NCBI GenBank assembly: GCA_950295325.1
Contig: OX485805.1
Coordinates: 44,912,758-44,976,757, forward strand
Length of the DNA: 64,000 nt
Direction: 5' to 3'
DNA from: Polytrichum commune
Taxonomy: Eukaryota; Streptophyta; Polytrichopsida; Polytrichales; Polytrichaceae
Shown here: positions 37,023 to 49,554 of the stretch, one piece after another
How the letters are laid out: each line of letters begins with the position of its first letter
How positions within the stretch are numbered: position 1 is the first letter of the stretch
Program-made: the position numbers and the translations under genes
Notes under the pieces: generated by a model
What the model was told of the DNA's origin: nothing
The model's database searches: none
Seen by the model: the letters and a program-made list of their open reading frames with translations, nothing else

Positions 37023-40000
37023 TCACACGAACGACGTGACTATATTCGAGTGCTCCACACTCCTCCTGCAATCATGCAAGCAATGTAGGCATGCAAACAC
37101 TAGTTCCCTCACCTTCGCAAGATTTTGGGGAGGTTTAGGCAAACCAACCGCTTTTGGTGCACCGAGTTTGGCCATTGAGGATTTCGCTTGTGCGCTTCTA
37201 CCCGCACGGCGGGGTCGGCCACCTGACTCCTCCGGTACGGGCACCTCATCCTGTAATAGCATTCCGCATTAGTACTCGGAGGTTTTAAATTATGGTCGTT
37301 CTGTTCTGCGATAATTCAAACTGTCAAGGCAAACGTCCAGCCTAATGTACATGTTGACATCCTCAATGACACCACGAAGAACATGCCAGACAAATACATG
37401 AAGGTATAATTTTTTTAACGACGATGAGAGGGTTTCCAGTATGTCTAATATGGGTGGGTCTTATTTGATGTTACCTGATCCAGAGATGCAATCTCTTCAG
37501 GCACGTCCGCATTGCCGGATATCTCAGGGTGTCCTTCCTCGACGTCCTCCATAGCTTGCACTGGCATTTCCTCGTTGGTGGGTTCTACAGGGTCATCAAT
37601 TACAGGTGTCTGTGTCGTTTTTTTCGGCACTTCGAGAATGTCCTCAATTATAGACGCGATAATGGTTTCAGAGCTGGGAGGCACTGCTTCTACGTCTGTG
37701 ACTGCATCAGTTGCAGCATCCTCGGAGACGTCGCTCGGGACAGGAATCGCGGACGCCACACGCATGTCCGCACCGCCCACCGCGCTGATAACTGGGGTGG
37801 GAGCTTGTTTCTGTGCCACCATCACCAGATCCTCCATCGTTGACGTCAATGCCGAAATATCGAGCATCTTCGCAGACGATGAAGGCTCCGTCATGCTATC
37901 AATGTTAGTCGGATGTTTCTGACTCTGATTCTGAAGAATCATCCGCATCGTGTCCTCCATGCGCTTGTTTGAGGCTGCCACATTCTCTCCAAGGCGTGTG
38001 ACGCTGCCCTCCAAATCCGTCACTCGAGTGCGCATCGACTCCATTTCCGAGCCATGATCGGGACGCGCTCGGCGCTTTTCCTCCTGTATGCGTTGGTACT
38101 CTTTGGCAACCTCGGCGTCAACCTCCGCATTGTACGGTGCCCTGTTCTTCAACATCGCCTGCATGGCACATTAAAGTCATTACGGATGAAAGGGGATGTC
38201 GACAACAATGCGTTCCAACAGGTGCAGGTCCCTTGACGCCTTTGGAAGTGCCATGATTAACATCGAACATCAACTCAAACATCTAGAGTTACATTGCCGG
38301 CTCATCGGACGTCTAAGTAAACGTGTTGGATGACATCTGTTGTCGACATTGACATTGTAGGGGATAAGGGCCGTCACAGATTTATAAAGAGAATTGCAAC
38401 ATTATCAGCCATGTCAACATAGACATAGTGGCACTCTTACCAAACGGGAGACGACCTCCCTTTCAATAGCTTTCAGTTGAGCTGTGGTCGATCCTTTCCC
38501 TTTTGAAATTGAGCGCATGTGCTGAGACTTCAAATGCGCAGCCTCGGTGGCGCGCATACCTACAAGTGTTTTCCAATGCTCTGCATCCACATCGGCTGGT
38601 TTACCCGCATTGTTGTCTATGAGCTGATTTAACCTCCACCGGGTGTTGATGAGTACCTTTGTTATAATAGGCCGCATCCACTTCTCGCACACTTTGTCAC
38701 AATGCCCGCACATCTCCCAGTCTGCATGCCGGACACACACGTCAATGCCATCACATTCACTTCACAAGCGACCAACACTGGGTGCCCACACTACACCCAC
38801 GTTAGAAAGGGTACAAACCAGTATGTCACCACAAGAGAGAAAATTGATATCATCGACGTCCCTATGGACGTCGATAGCGACTGTCGAGCGTTTCAGTACA
38901 CATGTCCACAAAAACGCACGGACGTCCTGTTCGGCATCCACTCACAGATTGTCAGCATGACACTCTGTGCTAAATACATGTCCACCCTGACGTCAGCGAG
39001 AATGTCATGCCTGCCTACATAGACATACACCCTGTTGCTCATGTCCAGAATGATGCTTGGTTGCACTTAAAATGTCAGATTCGGGTTTCACATCGCAAAT
39101 TAACGCGACACATGCATGCCAAAAAATTGATGTGCAAACCTTACCTGTGTATAGGCGTTTGAATAATCGCTTCCTCTCGTGCCGTGGCTGGCCTTCCCAT
39201 CCCGTCGTGGGATCCAGGTCCTTTGCATACTTCTTGATGTCGGCCCACAGGACAGCCTTCATGGCGCCAAAAGGTTGCCCTTGCGCATCCAGCTCCACAC
39301 GTTTCTTCAAGGCAGTGCTCCCCCCTCCCTTACGTGTTGGTAGTGGATGTGATGTTTCAACCCCGTCACTGTTCTCCTGATCGCCGTCTGATTCCGTGCC
39401 CGAGTTGGTTGCGTATCCTCGGCTACAACAATCACATTCCACAATCAAGGAATCTCCAGGTGCACACATATGCGACTACCCACTGAGCTTGAGCAGCCAC
39501 ATTGCAACCAGTTACTGCCCCTATGAATCATACACGCAGTCAAGAGCATGGACGAGCAACTTCAGAGTTCAGGAAGATTACCAATCACGATGTTCAAGCT
39601 GGTTGAGTGTGAGAAATGGCCATCTGAGGGTTCAGAGTACAAAAAAACTACCCGTCACACGTGAATTGGTTGAGTGAAAGAAATAACAACCTGGATGTTG
39701 AGAGCCCAGGAAGATTACCCATCACGCAAAACTGAAATAGTGCGAGAAATAACCAATTGAAGGTTTAGAGTGCAGGAATATTACCCGACATTGTAGGGGA
39801 TAATGGCCGTCACAGAGTGCAGGAATATTACGAGTCACGATGCACTGGTTACGTGTGAGAAAGATGTAATGAAAGGTTTAGAGTTTAGGAAGATGAACCA
39901 TTACAGTTGAGCTGGATGAGTTTGAGAAATAGCCAATTGAGGGTTGAGAATTCAGGAAGAGTACCCATCATAGATGACCTGGTTGTCCAAGAGGGTATAT

Positions 40001-40565
40001 CCATTCGATAGGTTTACCGTCCAGGAAGATTACCCATAGACATGAACTGGTTGAGTTTAAGAGACAACTACAGGTGACGTCTACTAATTGCGCAGACTGC
40101 AATACCGATTATGCCCACGCCCCGACTCTGATTCCAGCAGAGATCGAAATGTCACTTTTCAAATTGGACGTCCACTTGGACAACCAGATGTCTAACCGAC
40201 ATCCACTGTGACGCATGGGCCTAGACGCGGCTCAATTGAACTGGTCGAACAGGCGCGGACATCGCGACGATGAAGACTGGTTGTGCTCTACGCTAGCATC
40301 AACACCAGGAAGAGGTCAGGAAAGGAGGAGAAAGACCCACTTACCTCCAGGATTGCTCCGGCACGTCCTCAGCCGCATCCTCCTCCTCCGATGATACCTC
40401 GATTATGCGGCGGCGTCTTGCCGGGGGTGAGCCACGCCTCCCAGCCACATGCCGCGGGTCCTCTCTGGCCTTGGATCGCCGCTCTCCAGCTGCGCGCCTG
40501 TGTTCTACCAATGTTGCTGGAGACATCTCCTTGCGCTTCCCAGTGCGATCCCGCGTCCGCAGCAT
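37023..40565 (-). CDS. TNPA-like protein of the CACTA element (Transposase_24 type)
   Basis: Five minus-strand exons join in frame: 40565-40345, 39422-39145, 38721-38441, 38158-37475 and 37250-37023, about 563 aa. Introns have good donors (GTAAGT, GTAAGG, GTAAGA, GTAACA) and NCAG or TAG acceptors. The N-terminus is basic with an acidic patch (RRRRIIEVSSEEEDAAEDV). Exons 2-3 show the plant En/Spm accessory pattern: WADIKKYAKDLDPTTGW, RLFKRLYT, WMRPIITKVL, then WKTLVGMRATEAAHLKSQHM and GKGSTTAQLKAIE. Exon 4 begins with a Glu/Arg-rich helix and a coiled coil (MESMRTRVTDLEGSVTRLGE), followed by a low-complexity acidic part. Such proteins bind element ends. A donor at AAG|GTGAGG in exon 5 leaves the C-terminus uncertain. 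No stop interrupts the model. Confidence 0.75.
39585..40075. repeat. Degenerate tandem array of about 67-bp units in TNPA intron 1
   Basis: About six units with CTGGTTGAGT, GAGAAATAACCAATTGA, GGTTTAGAGT and GGAAGATTACCCATCA. Single units of the same sequence, with ACCGGTTGAG, occur at 49850-49920, 51770-51840 and 58170-58250. A 30-bp stretch ACATTGTAGGGGATAA-N-GGCCGTCAC recurs in this intron (39785) and in intron 3 (38353). Confidence 0.7.
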
Positions 40566-41960
40566 CTTGGACACCCAAAAGCAACACAGCGCGTTGGAAA
40601 AGCAACACAAGGGCGTGGGAAGGCAGCGTAGCGCCGTAGGGAAAGCAACACATCGGCGTTGCAGCAGACACCACAATGGAGACTAGCGGACGTAGGTAAG
40701 AGGATCTATGCACCTCGGCATCGGAGAAGACCTATGGCCGACTGTGACCCTATGCCCAACCCACTGGAGGCCGTACAGGCACCTAAAACCGGGGGCTGCC
40801 GCGTGTCCGCATGCGGGCTTCCCAGTGCCATTGTCGGAGTTCGGCTTCCAGTGGCCGAGAGCGGCGAAAAATTTCGCCGCACAGCAAAATTTGAACTTGA
40901 CCGTGACCTAAATTGTGATGCATGCATATGAGATGGAAGATTGACCTGTTTTGGAACTGGGTTGATAGCGATGCTCGATGACTCAGTGGGTGTTGTGAAA
41001 TTTTCACTCCCAAAGAAGTTGAGCAAGCGTGAGCGGCAGCGACGGTGTGCACGTTGGGTTCTTTGAATTGTGTTGGGTTTTTGGGATGGCATCATTGCAT
41101 TCTTCTCTTCGCATTCAAACACCAAAGTGGACAACACTGCAGCGGCCTCGGAGTCATCCGCATCCACCCTTTGCGGATGTTGTGATGTGTCTATAAAACG
41201 GACAACCCTACCAGGCTTTCGTGCTGAACGCGACACCGCCATGCTGCTAAGGGATGTTCAAGCAATGAGCGTACAAAGGTGAAGCCGCAACACTTAGGGT
41301 TTAGAGAATGTCGGCGAGCCTTCTTAGGGTCCTCTGGGGCATCCACTGCCTGGAATACCCTCTGGGACACGTGGGAAAAGGTCAGTTACATTGTTTTTTT
41401 ACTGGCGTCATAGATACCAGTGTTTTCTTGGACGTCATGTAAGACACCTAATGCGACATGTGCTTAATTCGAACATTGTGCGCTTCCCATTGTGTGCGGG
41501 AATGAAAGATCCAGGTCATCGACGTGACCATTGTGGTTTCGATGTTCTGCAGCAGTCAAATCCCTCACGTGGGTGTGTATGGAACACACTGCCGTGTAGT
41601 GTGTGACCTTCATTTTGGTGTCCAGGAAGATGTCACAATTGACGCCGACAGATCAACAGCAATGTCCCCATGGACATTCTCAGTGACATCCACCCTGGAA
41701 GAGACACTCCGCATAGTGTCAACGAATGGTGTCCAGGAAGATGTCACAATTGACGCCGACAGATCAATAGCAATGTCCCCATTGACATTCTCAGTGACAT
41801 CCACCCTGGAAGAGACACTCCGCATAGTGTCAACGAATGGTGTCCTCTGTTTATATCAATGCTCATGCGCAACACGACCACGCGGAGACCTTGTGGAAGC
41901 GCTGCAGGGTGTATAACATCGGCCCGGTGAGGTAACATCTTCCAATTCGGGACACGCAAC
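40566..41960. promoter_or_regulatory. Divergent central region of the CACTA element
   Basis: Lies between the 5' ends of the TNPA-like and TNP2 genes and should contain both promoters. No conserved core element could be assigned with confidence. Confidence 0.4.
41617..41845. repeat. 111-bp tandem duplication upstream of TNP2
   Basis: 41617-41727 and 41728-41838 differ at only a few bases, and a third copy begins at 41839 (GGTGTCC). The period is 37 codons, so the plus frame stays open across it (VQEDVTIDADRS repeated), but no domain is recognised. Confidence 0.9.
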
Positions 41961-44900
41961 ATGGGTTCGGCTGTGCGTCGTGGTGCAACCATTCGTTTGA
42001 CGGACGATGGACGCACACTTCGTCACGTGCCAATAGGGGATTTGATACTTCACACGGAGCTCCGCGTGGCGACAGAGAACAATGTGCACACATTTAGATG
42101 TCCTTGCAAAGACTGCAAGGGTGGACGCAGAAAAACCATAAAAGTTATACGGCAACACCACGCGGCAGTTGGCCGCGATCCATTTCTAACCAAGTCTTTA
42201 CTAGGCGGTGACCCCGTCGATAGATACCCACCGTCTGGAATGTGGGTGGAGGACGTCTGTTGTGACAACGACGTTGTAGAAGACATCCCTTCGGACACAT
42301 TACCTGAACCCGTGGACGCCGACAACGGGGCACTTCCCCCACCCCTCCTGGATGAATTCCATGAAGTTGAACGTCAGGTGCTGGAGGCACTGGGCAGAGG
42401 GAATGCACTCCACGAAGAGGCCGTAGCTGAAGGACGTTTGCATATGGAGAACGAGGAAGACGGCGACATCGAAGATGAATTGGATGGTTTGTATACGGAA
42501 GCCACAACTCCAGTGTACCCGGGTTCAAAAATGAGTGTTGTGTCCGCCACGATCATCATAATGAACATGTGCTCGGTGTTCCGTGTGAGCAATACATTTA
42601 CCGATGAGTTGTTCCGATTTTTGTTCGGAGACTTGTTACCAATGCCCAACAAGTTGCCCAAAACTCATTATGCGGCTCGGAAGAGCATCCGTCGACTTGG
42701 ATTGACCTACAACAATATCCATGCATGCCCCAATGGTTGTATTCTATATGACGAAGAATATGCAAATCATGATTCATGTCCCAAGTGCACAGCGCAACGA
42801 TGGCTGGATGGCAGCAACAACATTCCCGCAAGAGTAATCCGTCACTTTCCCCTAATTCCTAGGTTGAAACGGATGTGGCGCTCGTCTGAGATAACATGTC
42901 ACACCAAACACGTCAGCAGTGATGACATCATGCGTTCTGTGGTTGACAGCCCTGCATGGAAGCACATCAACAATGACGTCGCGTTTGGCAACTTTGGGCG
43001 TGACGATAGGAACATGAGACTGGCTCTCGCTTTGGACGGAGTGAATCCTTTTAAACTAAACAACACCAACTGGTCGACGTGGCGGGTATTAATTTTGATT
43101 TACAATTTCGAGCCATGGTTGGTGACCAAAATTTTTTTTATCTCGTTGTGTATATTGATTTCCGGGAAGAAGTCGCCGTCCTCTTCAAATATTGATGTGT
43201 TTATACGACCGCTTTTGAAGGAGCTACAAGAGCTTTGGCATGGTGTTGAGGCTTTAGATTTCTCCCAACCACAAGGGAGTCGCACTTTCACTTTGCGTGC
43301 CATATTTATGTGGACCATTTCCGATTTTCCCGCTTTCGGCCTCATTTCTGGTCTTACTTGTAAGGGCTACAAGGGGTGCCCTTGTTGTGGACCAAACACC
43401 GATGCGAGGATGGCAAAAACCGGAGACATGCTTCCAAATCGGAGCATTAGGGGCACCAAAATTGTTTACGGCGGCATTCGTCGTTATTTACTCCGTCACC
43501 ACCCGTATCGCCGGAATAGGAGATTCAATGGAGAGGAAGAGGAACGTCCTAGGCCAAAACCGATGTCGGGGGATGATATCATTCGATACGCAGCTTGGCG
43601 CGATTCATACCTACAGATGGGCGGGAGAGAGAACGGACCCAACGATCATGTGCATGTCACAGGCGTCAAAAGACTTAGTGCGTTGTTCGAGCTGGAATAC
43701 TGGCAGGTGATTCCCGTATAACAATTAATGTTTGCACATCCTGTCCACAGATGTTGAAGTGGACATCGCGACGTCCGTCTCAGTCACGTAGTTTGTAATG
43801 ATGTCCACCAAGACATCTGACCTGACGCTTCAGGCCATGATGATTACTAGCTTTGCTCAGACGGATAGACGAGGCATGCATGTGTCCATGAAAGTGCTGG
43901 CAATGTGTCTGAAATTGCCCAAGTGTATTGTGCAGCACCTGCTAGAGCGTGACATCCTCGATGTTATGCATTGTGAGAAGAATTTGTGCGAGAACTTGTT
44001 GAAGACATTGTTTGGAATGAATGATAGTCCTGGAAGCAGGGTCGACACGGAGGACCTGGGAATACGCGAAGAGATATGGTTGCAACCCCCACGGCGGCCA
44101 CAGGATGGGTACTATATGCCGCACGCTCCCTATGTTTTTAGGCCACATGAACGCGCGGAGTTTGTTGGAATCGTCTCCAATATTCGCACCCCCACAAACT
44201 ACGTGGGTAGCATTCACAAGCGCCTAGCGGATGGGAAATTGCAGTACATGAAAACGCACGACTACCATGTTCTCATGCAACAGGCAAGTCAAGAAAGACA
44301 CCCTCGAGGATGTCAATGTTGTAATACAATGTATCAATGTGTCATAGGAGTATAGGCACACACCGCATGATATCTACTGAGACCTCATTCCAAACATGGT
44401 TGACGCGTCAACATCCTGGGGGACGTTATCCTCAAACTGTTCTCGTACTCCATGTTCTTCATGACGCTCCTAGATGTTTTGTCTGATGTCCAGGGGGGCG
44501 CGACACAATTGTTCTCTGACTTTCTAAATACATGTCTTCCAGATTCTTCCAGTGGCTGTACGCAACCTATTGGATGAAAGCGTGCGCGTAGCTATTATCA
44601 AACTGAGTAGAGTGTTTTAGAGACTATGCGCCAAGGAGGTGAAGAGAGGCGACAAGGAGGGCACAATGTTGGATGTGGTGATGGCGACGTGCGTCATGGA
44701 GAAGGAGTTCCCTCCCACATTTATGAATGTCATGACACATCTTCCCGTCCATTTGGTGGAGCAGTTGTACACGTGCGGTCCAGTGCATTGTCGATGGATG
44801 TATCCCATAGAACGGTACATGAAAACGTTGAAAGATTACGTTCGAACATTTGCACACCCGGAGGGTAGCATAGCGGAAGGTTATCAAATGGACGATACGC

Positions 44901-46204
44901 TTGGTTTTTGCACAGAGTACATGCATCAGTACAGAGGAACTACACATCGTGTATGGGACGCTGAAGAGGATGCAACCATGAACGATGAGATTCTCCGTTG
45001 CAACTCACAACAAAAGCGAAAGATGTCCGACGAATTCCGTAACTATGCGCACGCTTTTGTTTTGGACAATGCGTCGTCATTGGAGCGTTGCAGAGAGTTA
45101 GTGGAACCCATACTTACTTTACTTCAAGCCTCGATGATATATACTGTCACCCAATGCAAAATACATGTGTCATGTCAACTGTGACATGCAGCAGTGCATG
45201 AGGATGTGTTGGACATAATGTCCCAAATGACATTCTTTCTGAGATATACGCGTCACATGTGATATTGCAGATGATGGCCATCACACTTTTGCATCACCTT
45301 TATATACATGCAAGGGCCATTTCTAACCACAATTTAATGGCACACAACCTTGTGCAGGGAGTTTATGGCAGCTAGAGTTTCGCGTTGGAAAGAGAGGGAG
45401 GCCTTTCGGAAAATGTGTCGCCGCCGGCATCCAACTTTGGCAGTGCGGTATCCGTTGGAACTACACAATCTTCCTCCCTTTGCAACATGGTTGACGTCGC
45501 GTCTGTCACGTCAGCGTTCCTCCGGCAAAGTTGTGGACGTCGATGTTGCGTAATACGCGCAACATCCCGAGCGATATGCAATCTCACACCGGAAAATGTA
45601 TGCGTTTGGCATGCACTTCCGAGTACGAGGTGCTGAGGGTGGCCTCGTCATGCGCGATTCATGTGTGGTGGCCTCATTTACACGACAAATACCATGGGGC
45701 TTGAGAAATGGGCGACCCATAGAGACAACCGAGGAGTATGTGGGCTACATTGAAGAGATCTTGGAGCTAGACTACCGAAATCATTGCACCACTGTGCTAG
45801 TGTGCGATTGGGTTCGCCCAAGTGCAGATCCTCGACACCCTAACATCACACGGGATCAATATGGTTTCACCGTTGCGAACTTCAACCGCATGGATGGCAA
45901 AGTGCACTCAAACTCTTTTGCATTTCCATTGCATTGTCAACAAGTTTTTTTCTCCAATGACCCGACGAGGCCAGGATGGAAGGTTGTATGTCGCACGGAC
46001 GTGAGGGGTAGACGTGGGCAACTACAAACCAACCAGACCTTACCGCGCATAATCGATGTCGGCCACGATGCTGACTTTGTGGGTTTACAACCACAAATGC
46101 AAGATGTAGAGCCCACTAAAGAGCCCGCAACGGACGGCGGCATGCACATCCCAGCCTCGTTGGATGTTCGTGGGGAAGAAGAAAACGAAGGAACACAGTA
46201 TTAG
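41961..46204 (+). pseudogene. TNP2-like CACTA transposase gene with two in-frame stops
   Basis: Exons 41961-43706, 43936-44283, 44543-45096 and 45358-46204. Exon 1 has the Cys-rich transposase-associated motif (CPCKDCKGGRR), then the Transposase_21 core: HYAARKSIRRLGL, HACPNGCILYDEEY, LALALDGVNPF, NIDVFIRPLLKELQELW, WTISDFPAFGLISG. Exon 2 joins as EYWQ|HLLERDILDVMHCEKN and ends DYHVLMQQ; its intron begins GC (CAG|GCAAGT), a GC-AG intron. Exon 3 has ILPVAVRNLL and the DUF4218 block (LPVHLVEQLYTCGPVHCRWM). Exon 4 ends with the DUF4216 block (DQYGFTVANFNR, QQVFFSNDP). TAG at 44618-44620 (RVF-stop-RLCAK) and TAA at 45551-45553 (VDVDVA-stop-YAQHPERYAI) interrupt an otherwise continuous frame. Each is one C-to-T change from a Gln codon. 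Confidence 0.88.
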
Positions 46205-46700
46205 TGGTTACAACCCAAAGCACCTACAGCAACGTCACATCACACATGGCATGCAATGTATAAGGTTGTGTCACAAGGGACGCCTTGTTGGAGAGGAACC
46301 GACTGTCAAGGCTGATGTCTACTCGGGTGTCCGCGGAGACGTCCTTTGTGTTCAAATAGACGGATGGTCATAATTTTCTAGGCACTAAGATTTTCCAGTA
46401 GCAGTTGCTCGTCTATATGTGGAATGTGGCCACGAGATCCAACGTGGGCACTCCCACATTTGGCGCATGTATTTTTGGAATTGTGAGAGCAATGAAGTGC
46501 CATATTTTGCTTGCAAAAGTCTTCCCTTGATTTCCTCGTGTCTAAATGTACAAATATATAACCTTTGAAATCCTTTGAAATCAAAATCAACATATGACAA
46601 ACTAAATTATAAACAAGTGAATGAGAAAACATTCCTTTTGTAGCAAAACTTGAAATTTCATAATTTTCTATTTTAATCCAAAGGGCATTTTTCCACTTTA

Positions 46701-46752
46701 CTTAATTATTCGGCTAACATGTGTTGAACCAGCTATATATGAACCTACGGTA
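46701..46752. repeat. Solo end of the TA-flanked element family inside the CACTA element
   Basis: TTAATTATTCGGCTAACATG through GAACCTACGG matches the right end of the element at 50202-51144. No left end was found nearby. Confidence 0.6.
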
Positions 46753-47296
46753 TGCAATTGTGGTCCCGCATGTCTACCTTATGGCAATTAGAGAATGACT
46801 CAACCACCCCCGTGTTTTTTGGCTCATCCGCTACAAATATTTGAACGGAATTCGGGAGAATAACATGCATGCCAAGAACCATATTGATGCACCGTGAGAA
46901 ATTTATGTGGCATTCCCTCAAATTTTTGGGAACAAGTTTGTCTTTTATAGCCAACCACACATAGTTGAACATTCTCCAACCTTTTTTTCCCGGGCAGCAC
47001 TTTAAGTCTGCCCGCCGCAACTTTATACATGCCGTGGATAGACCTGTGGGGATGACGTGGCGTTAGCGGCCTTACAAACGGCCCGACGCAGGACGTCAGC
47101 ATGTTTTAAATGACATCCACAATAACATGGCTATCCTTCCGAGATGTCTTCCTGGCCCATGATCTGTCATGTTTCACGCAACGTCCAATAAAATCTGCAA
47201 TTCTGTGGGCGTTTATTGCCGAACATAGTGACATCTCGGAAGACATCACTCGTTTCCCCAAAACGACCCCAAAAACGCGGGTTTCTTATAGTGTGT

Positions 47297-49554
47297 TGAG
47301 CTCAAATAATAATGTTTAACTCAACATGATCATATGCACGACATAAACATGAGGGTATGATCTAAATCCATAGCACAAAATTGGACTCTCAACCACAAAA
47401 GAACCTTAAGCCGCAAGATTACTCTAACCCAGCAACCAAGCTATCAATGACAATAAAACCTTCAGCCGCTCCAATACTCTAAACCAAAATCTGAACTCGT
47501 TCTCATAGCAAATCCTATGGCAACACCAACAATCTCAAGCAAAAAACAAAACCCACAGCCACAACGTAGGGAGAACTTGGAAACCCTAGGAAAGATGTTG
47601 ACAATTGAACCCTTGTCATCCACCCTCTGTAGGTCCAAAATGAACATAAATTTCATCAATTAATTTCAATTCAACCCATTTGTATTTTCACCAATTTTTT
47701 TCCTTCTCTAACATCATACCATTAAATAACAAGAGCAAAGGTAGCGCTACCTTTGAGTTTTACTTAGGCAATATTTAATCTATTTGGGTACTTACTTTCA
47801 ATGCTTAGAATTAATTATGTCGGTGTCTAGGACAAAACAAATGCCATGTGGTGATAAAGGTTCTAATCTACCCTAAATTACGATCTAAACAAATCTAAAT
47901 AGCTATAAAGCAACGGGAAAGTTGGTGAGTCAAAAAGGTAGTTGCACTTTTTGGAAAAGTCTCCCAACACCCGCATTGGAAACGTCTTTGATACCTTTTT
48001 GAAGCTTCTATATTTGATTAATTATCCATTCATTCACCCTTGCTTTGCAAGCTCTTCCCCTCTTGTTGAGGTAAATTTGTGAGTACACAATGGTCTACAA
48101 GTTGACTAAAGTGTACACAAATGACACTTGGCATTAGTATGCTCAAAAATATCTTCCTCTTTTATACTAAAATGCAAAACTATCATCTCAAGTATTCCAA
48201 AGTGCTATGCTAAATGTCATAATGTTTTCTCACCTAATAAAGTTTCTTATGATGACAAATAGTAATAATATTGGCAATTAGTGGACATAACGTTTTGAAA
48301 CCTCTAGATATCTAGTTTAGGCCCTTTGCAAATAATGTCTATGACACTAAATACCATAAACGATGTGCAATGATTAACCTACAATATAGTAATAGTAAAT
48401 TGTAATAAGATAGTATCACTAGGTATAATTAAATGTCATTAGGTAATTTCTAAATGATACATCTAGATTAATAAACCTCAATCAATTAATGAGCCTTAAT
48501 CTTACATACATATATGTAGATATACAATAAGGATTTGTGCATGATGCAAAGTATGCTTGCATACATGCTTGAGGTTTGTGGCTTGTATGTAAACTCATCC
48601 ATTATGGATGAGAGAAATCCAATAAAAGCGTGTCCCTTATAGGTTGAGGGTCAATTCATTCCCACTAGACTTCATCAAACTAATTTTGGGTTCCTGATGT
48701 CATTTTCATAACCAACAAAAATAAAACATTTATCAACTACCTAAAATTGGAAATAATGTAATGACATGGATTACCATCCTAGGGCTTGATATCCAATGCA
48801 TTCTACCACTATGGACCATTCAATCATAGTGGGATATTTAGGTGAACCGTAATATATTACTTTGCAGTGCATGACCCTACCAAATGGAATTGTATATTAC
48901 TTTTGACAAGCCATGTTGCACACCCGGTCAAAATAAGGAGCCCTCTCCGATAACGATAATTTCAACTGAACACGTGTGAACTTAAGGGTTTGCCTTTGAC
49001 AAAGATTTACATGTGCCCATTCATTGTGGTGTTTACCTTTGAAATGATGCAATATTCTTTAAGATCCCTTTCACTTTTGTGATTCAATTTAGGAATTACA
49101 GTAAGGCAAAGAGCTTGTGGCGGGAAAAAAAAATCAAATCAACTTGAAGATGAAGCAATAGCATAATTTATGATGGTGGCAAAACCTACGTAGGCTCTTT
49201 TCCTTCGGTTTCTTCCAATTGGTGGTGTGGTTTTTGAATACTCAAATCTCATACGTAATGGGCTTGGACCTATTGAACCATGTGTGCATGTGGTGTAATC
49301 GGTAACTCATACATGCCACATCATTTGTGACATGTCAATTGTAAAGTGACCTTCTAAGGATTTCCGGTGCACTTTACCACTATGGATCACCTAATGGATG
49401 GGATGGCAAATATTGTTCAAGTGATCTACATGCATGCCATCGTTGGATCAAATCATGAGACTTGTGAGAATTTTGTCATTGGCAGATGCATGTGCATTAT
49501 GAAAGGACACAATTCTTTCATATGTCTCGCATTCAATCAAGAACAACGGAAGAT
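47297..49554. other. Gene-free AT-rich stretch
   Basis: Nothing supportable as a gene, and no clear element ends seen. Confidence 0.45.

Larger units (their letters stand above)
35877..47293. mobile_element. Complete CACTA (En/Spm) DNA transposon, 11.4 kb
   Basis: Both ends read inward CACTATAAGAAA (12 bp identical, weaker similarity beyond) and the element is flanked by the 3-bp duplication TGT at 35874-35876 and 47294-47296, as expected for the superfamily. Inside are a TNPA/Transposase_24-like gene on the minus strand (40565-37023) and a TNP2 transposase gene on the plus strand (41961-46204), transcribed divergently from a shared 1.4-kb centre. The TNP2 frame has two stops, so the copy is probably not autonomous. 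Confidence 0.95.

Noticed and set aside
39585-40075. CRISPR-like array
   Set aside because: Units are degenerate with no constant spacer pattern, lie in a plant transposon intron and have no cas genes.
41524-41916. 130-codon plus frame made of 37-residue repeats
   Set aside because: The frame is held open by an in-phase 111-bp duplication in non-coding DNA; no homology is recognised.
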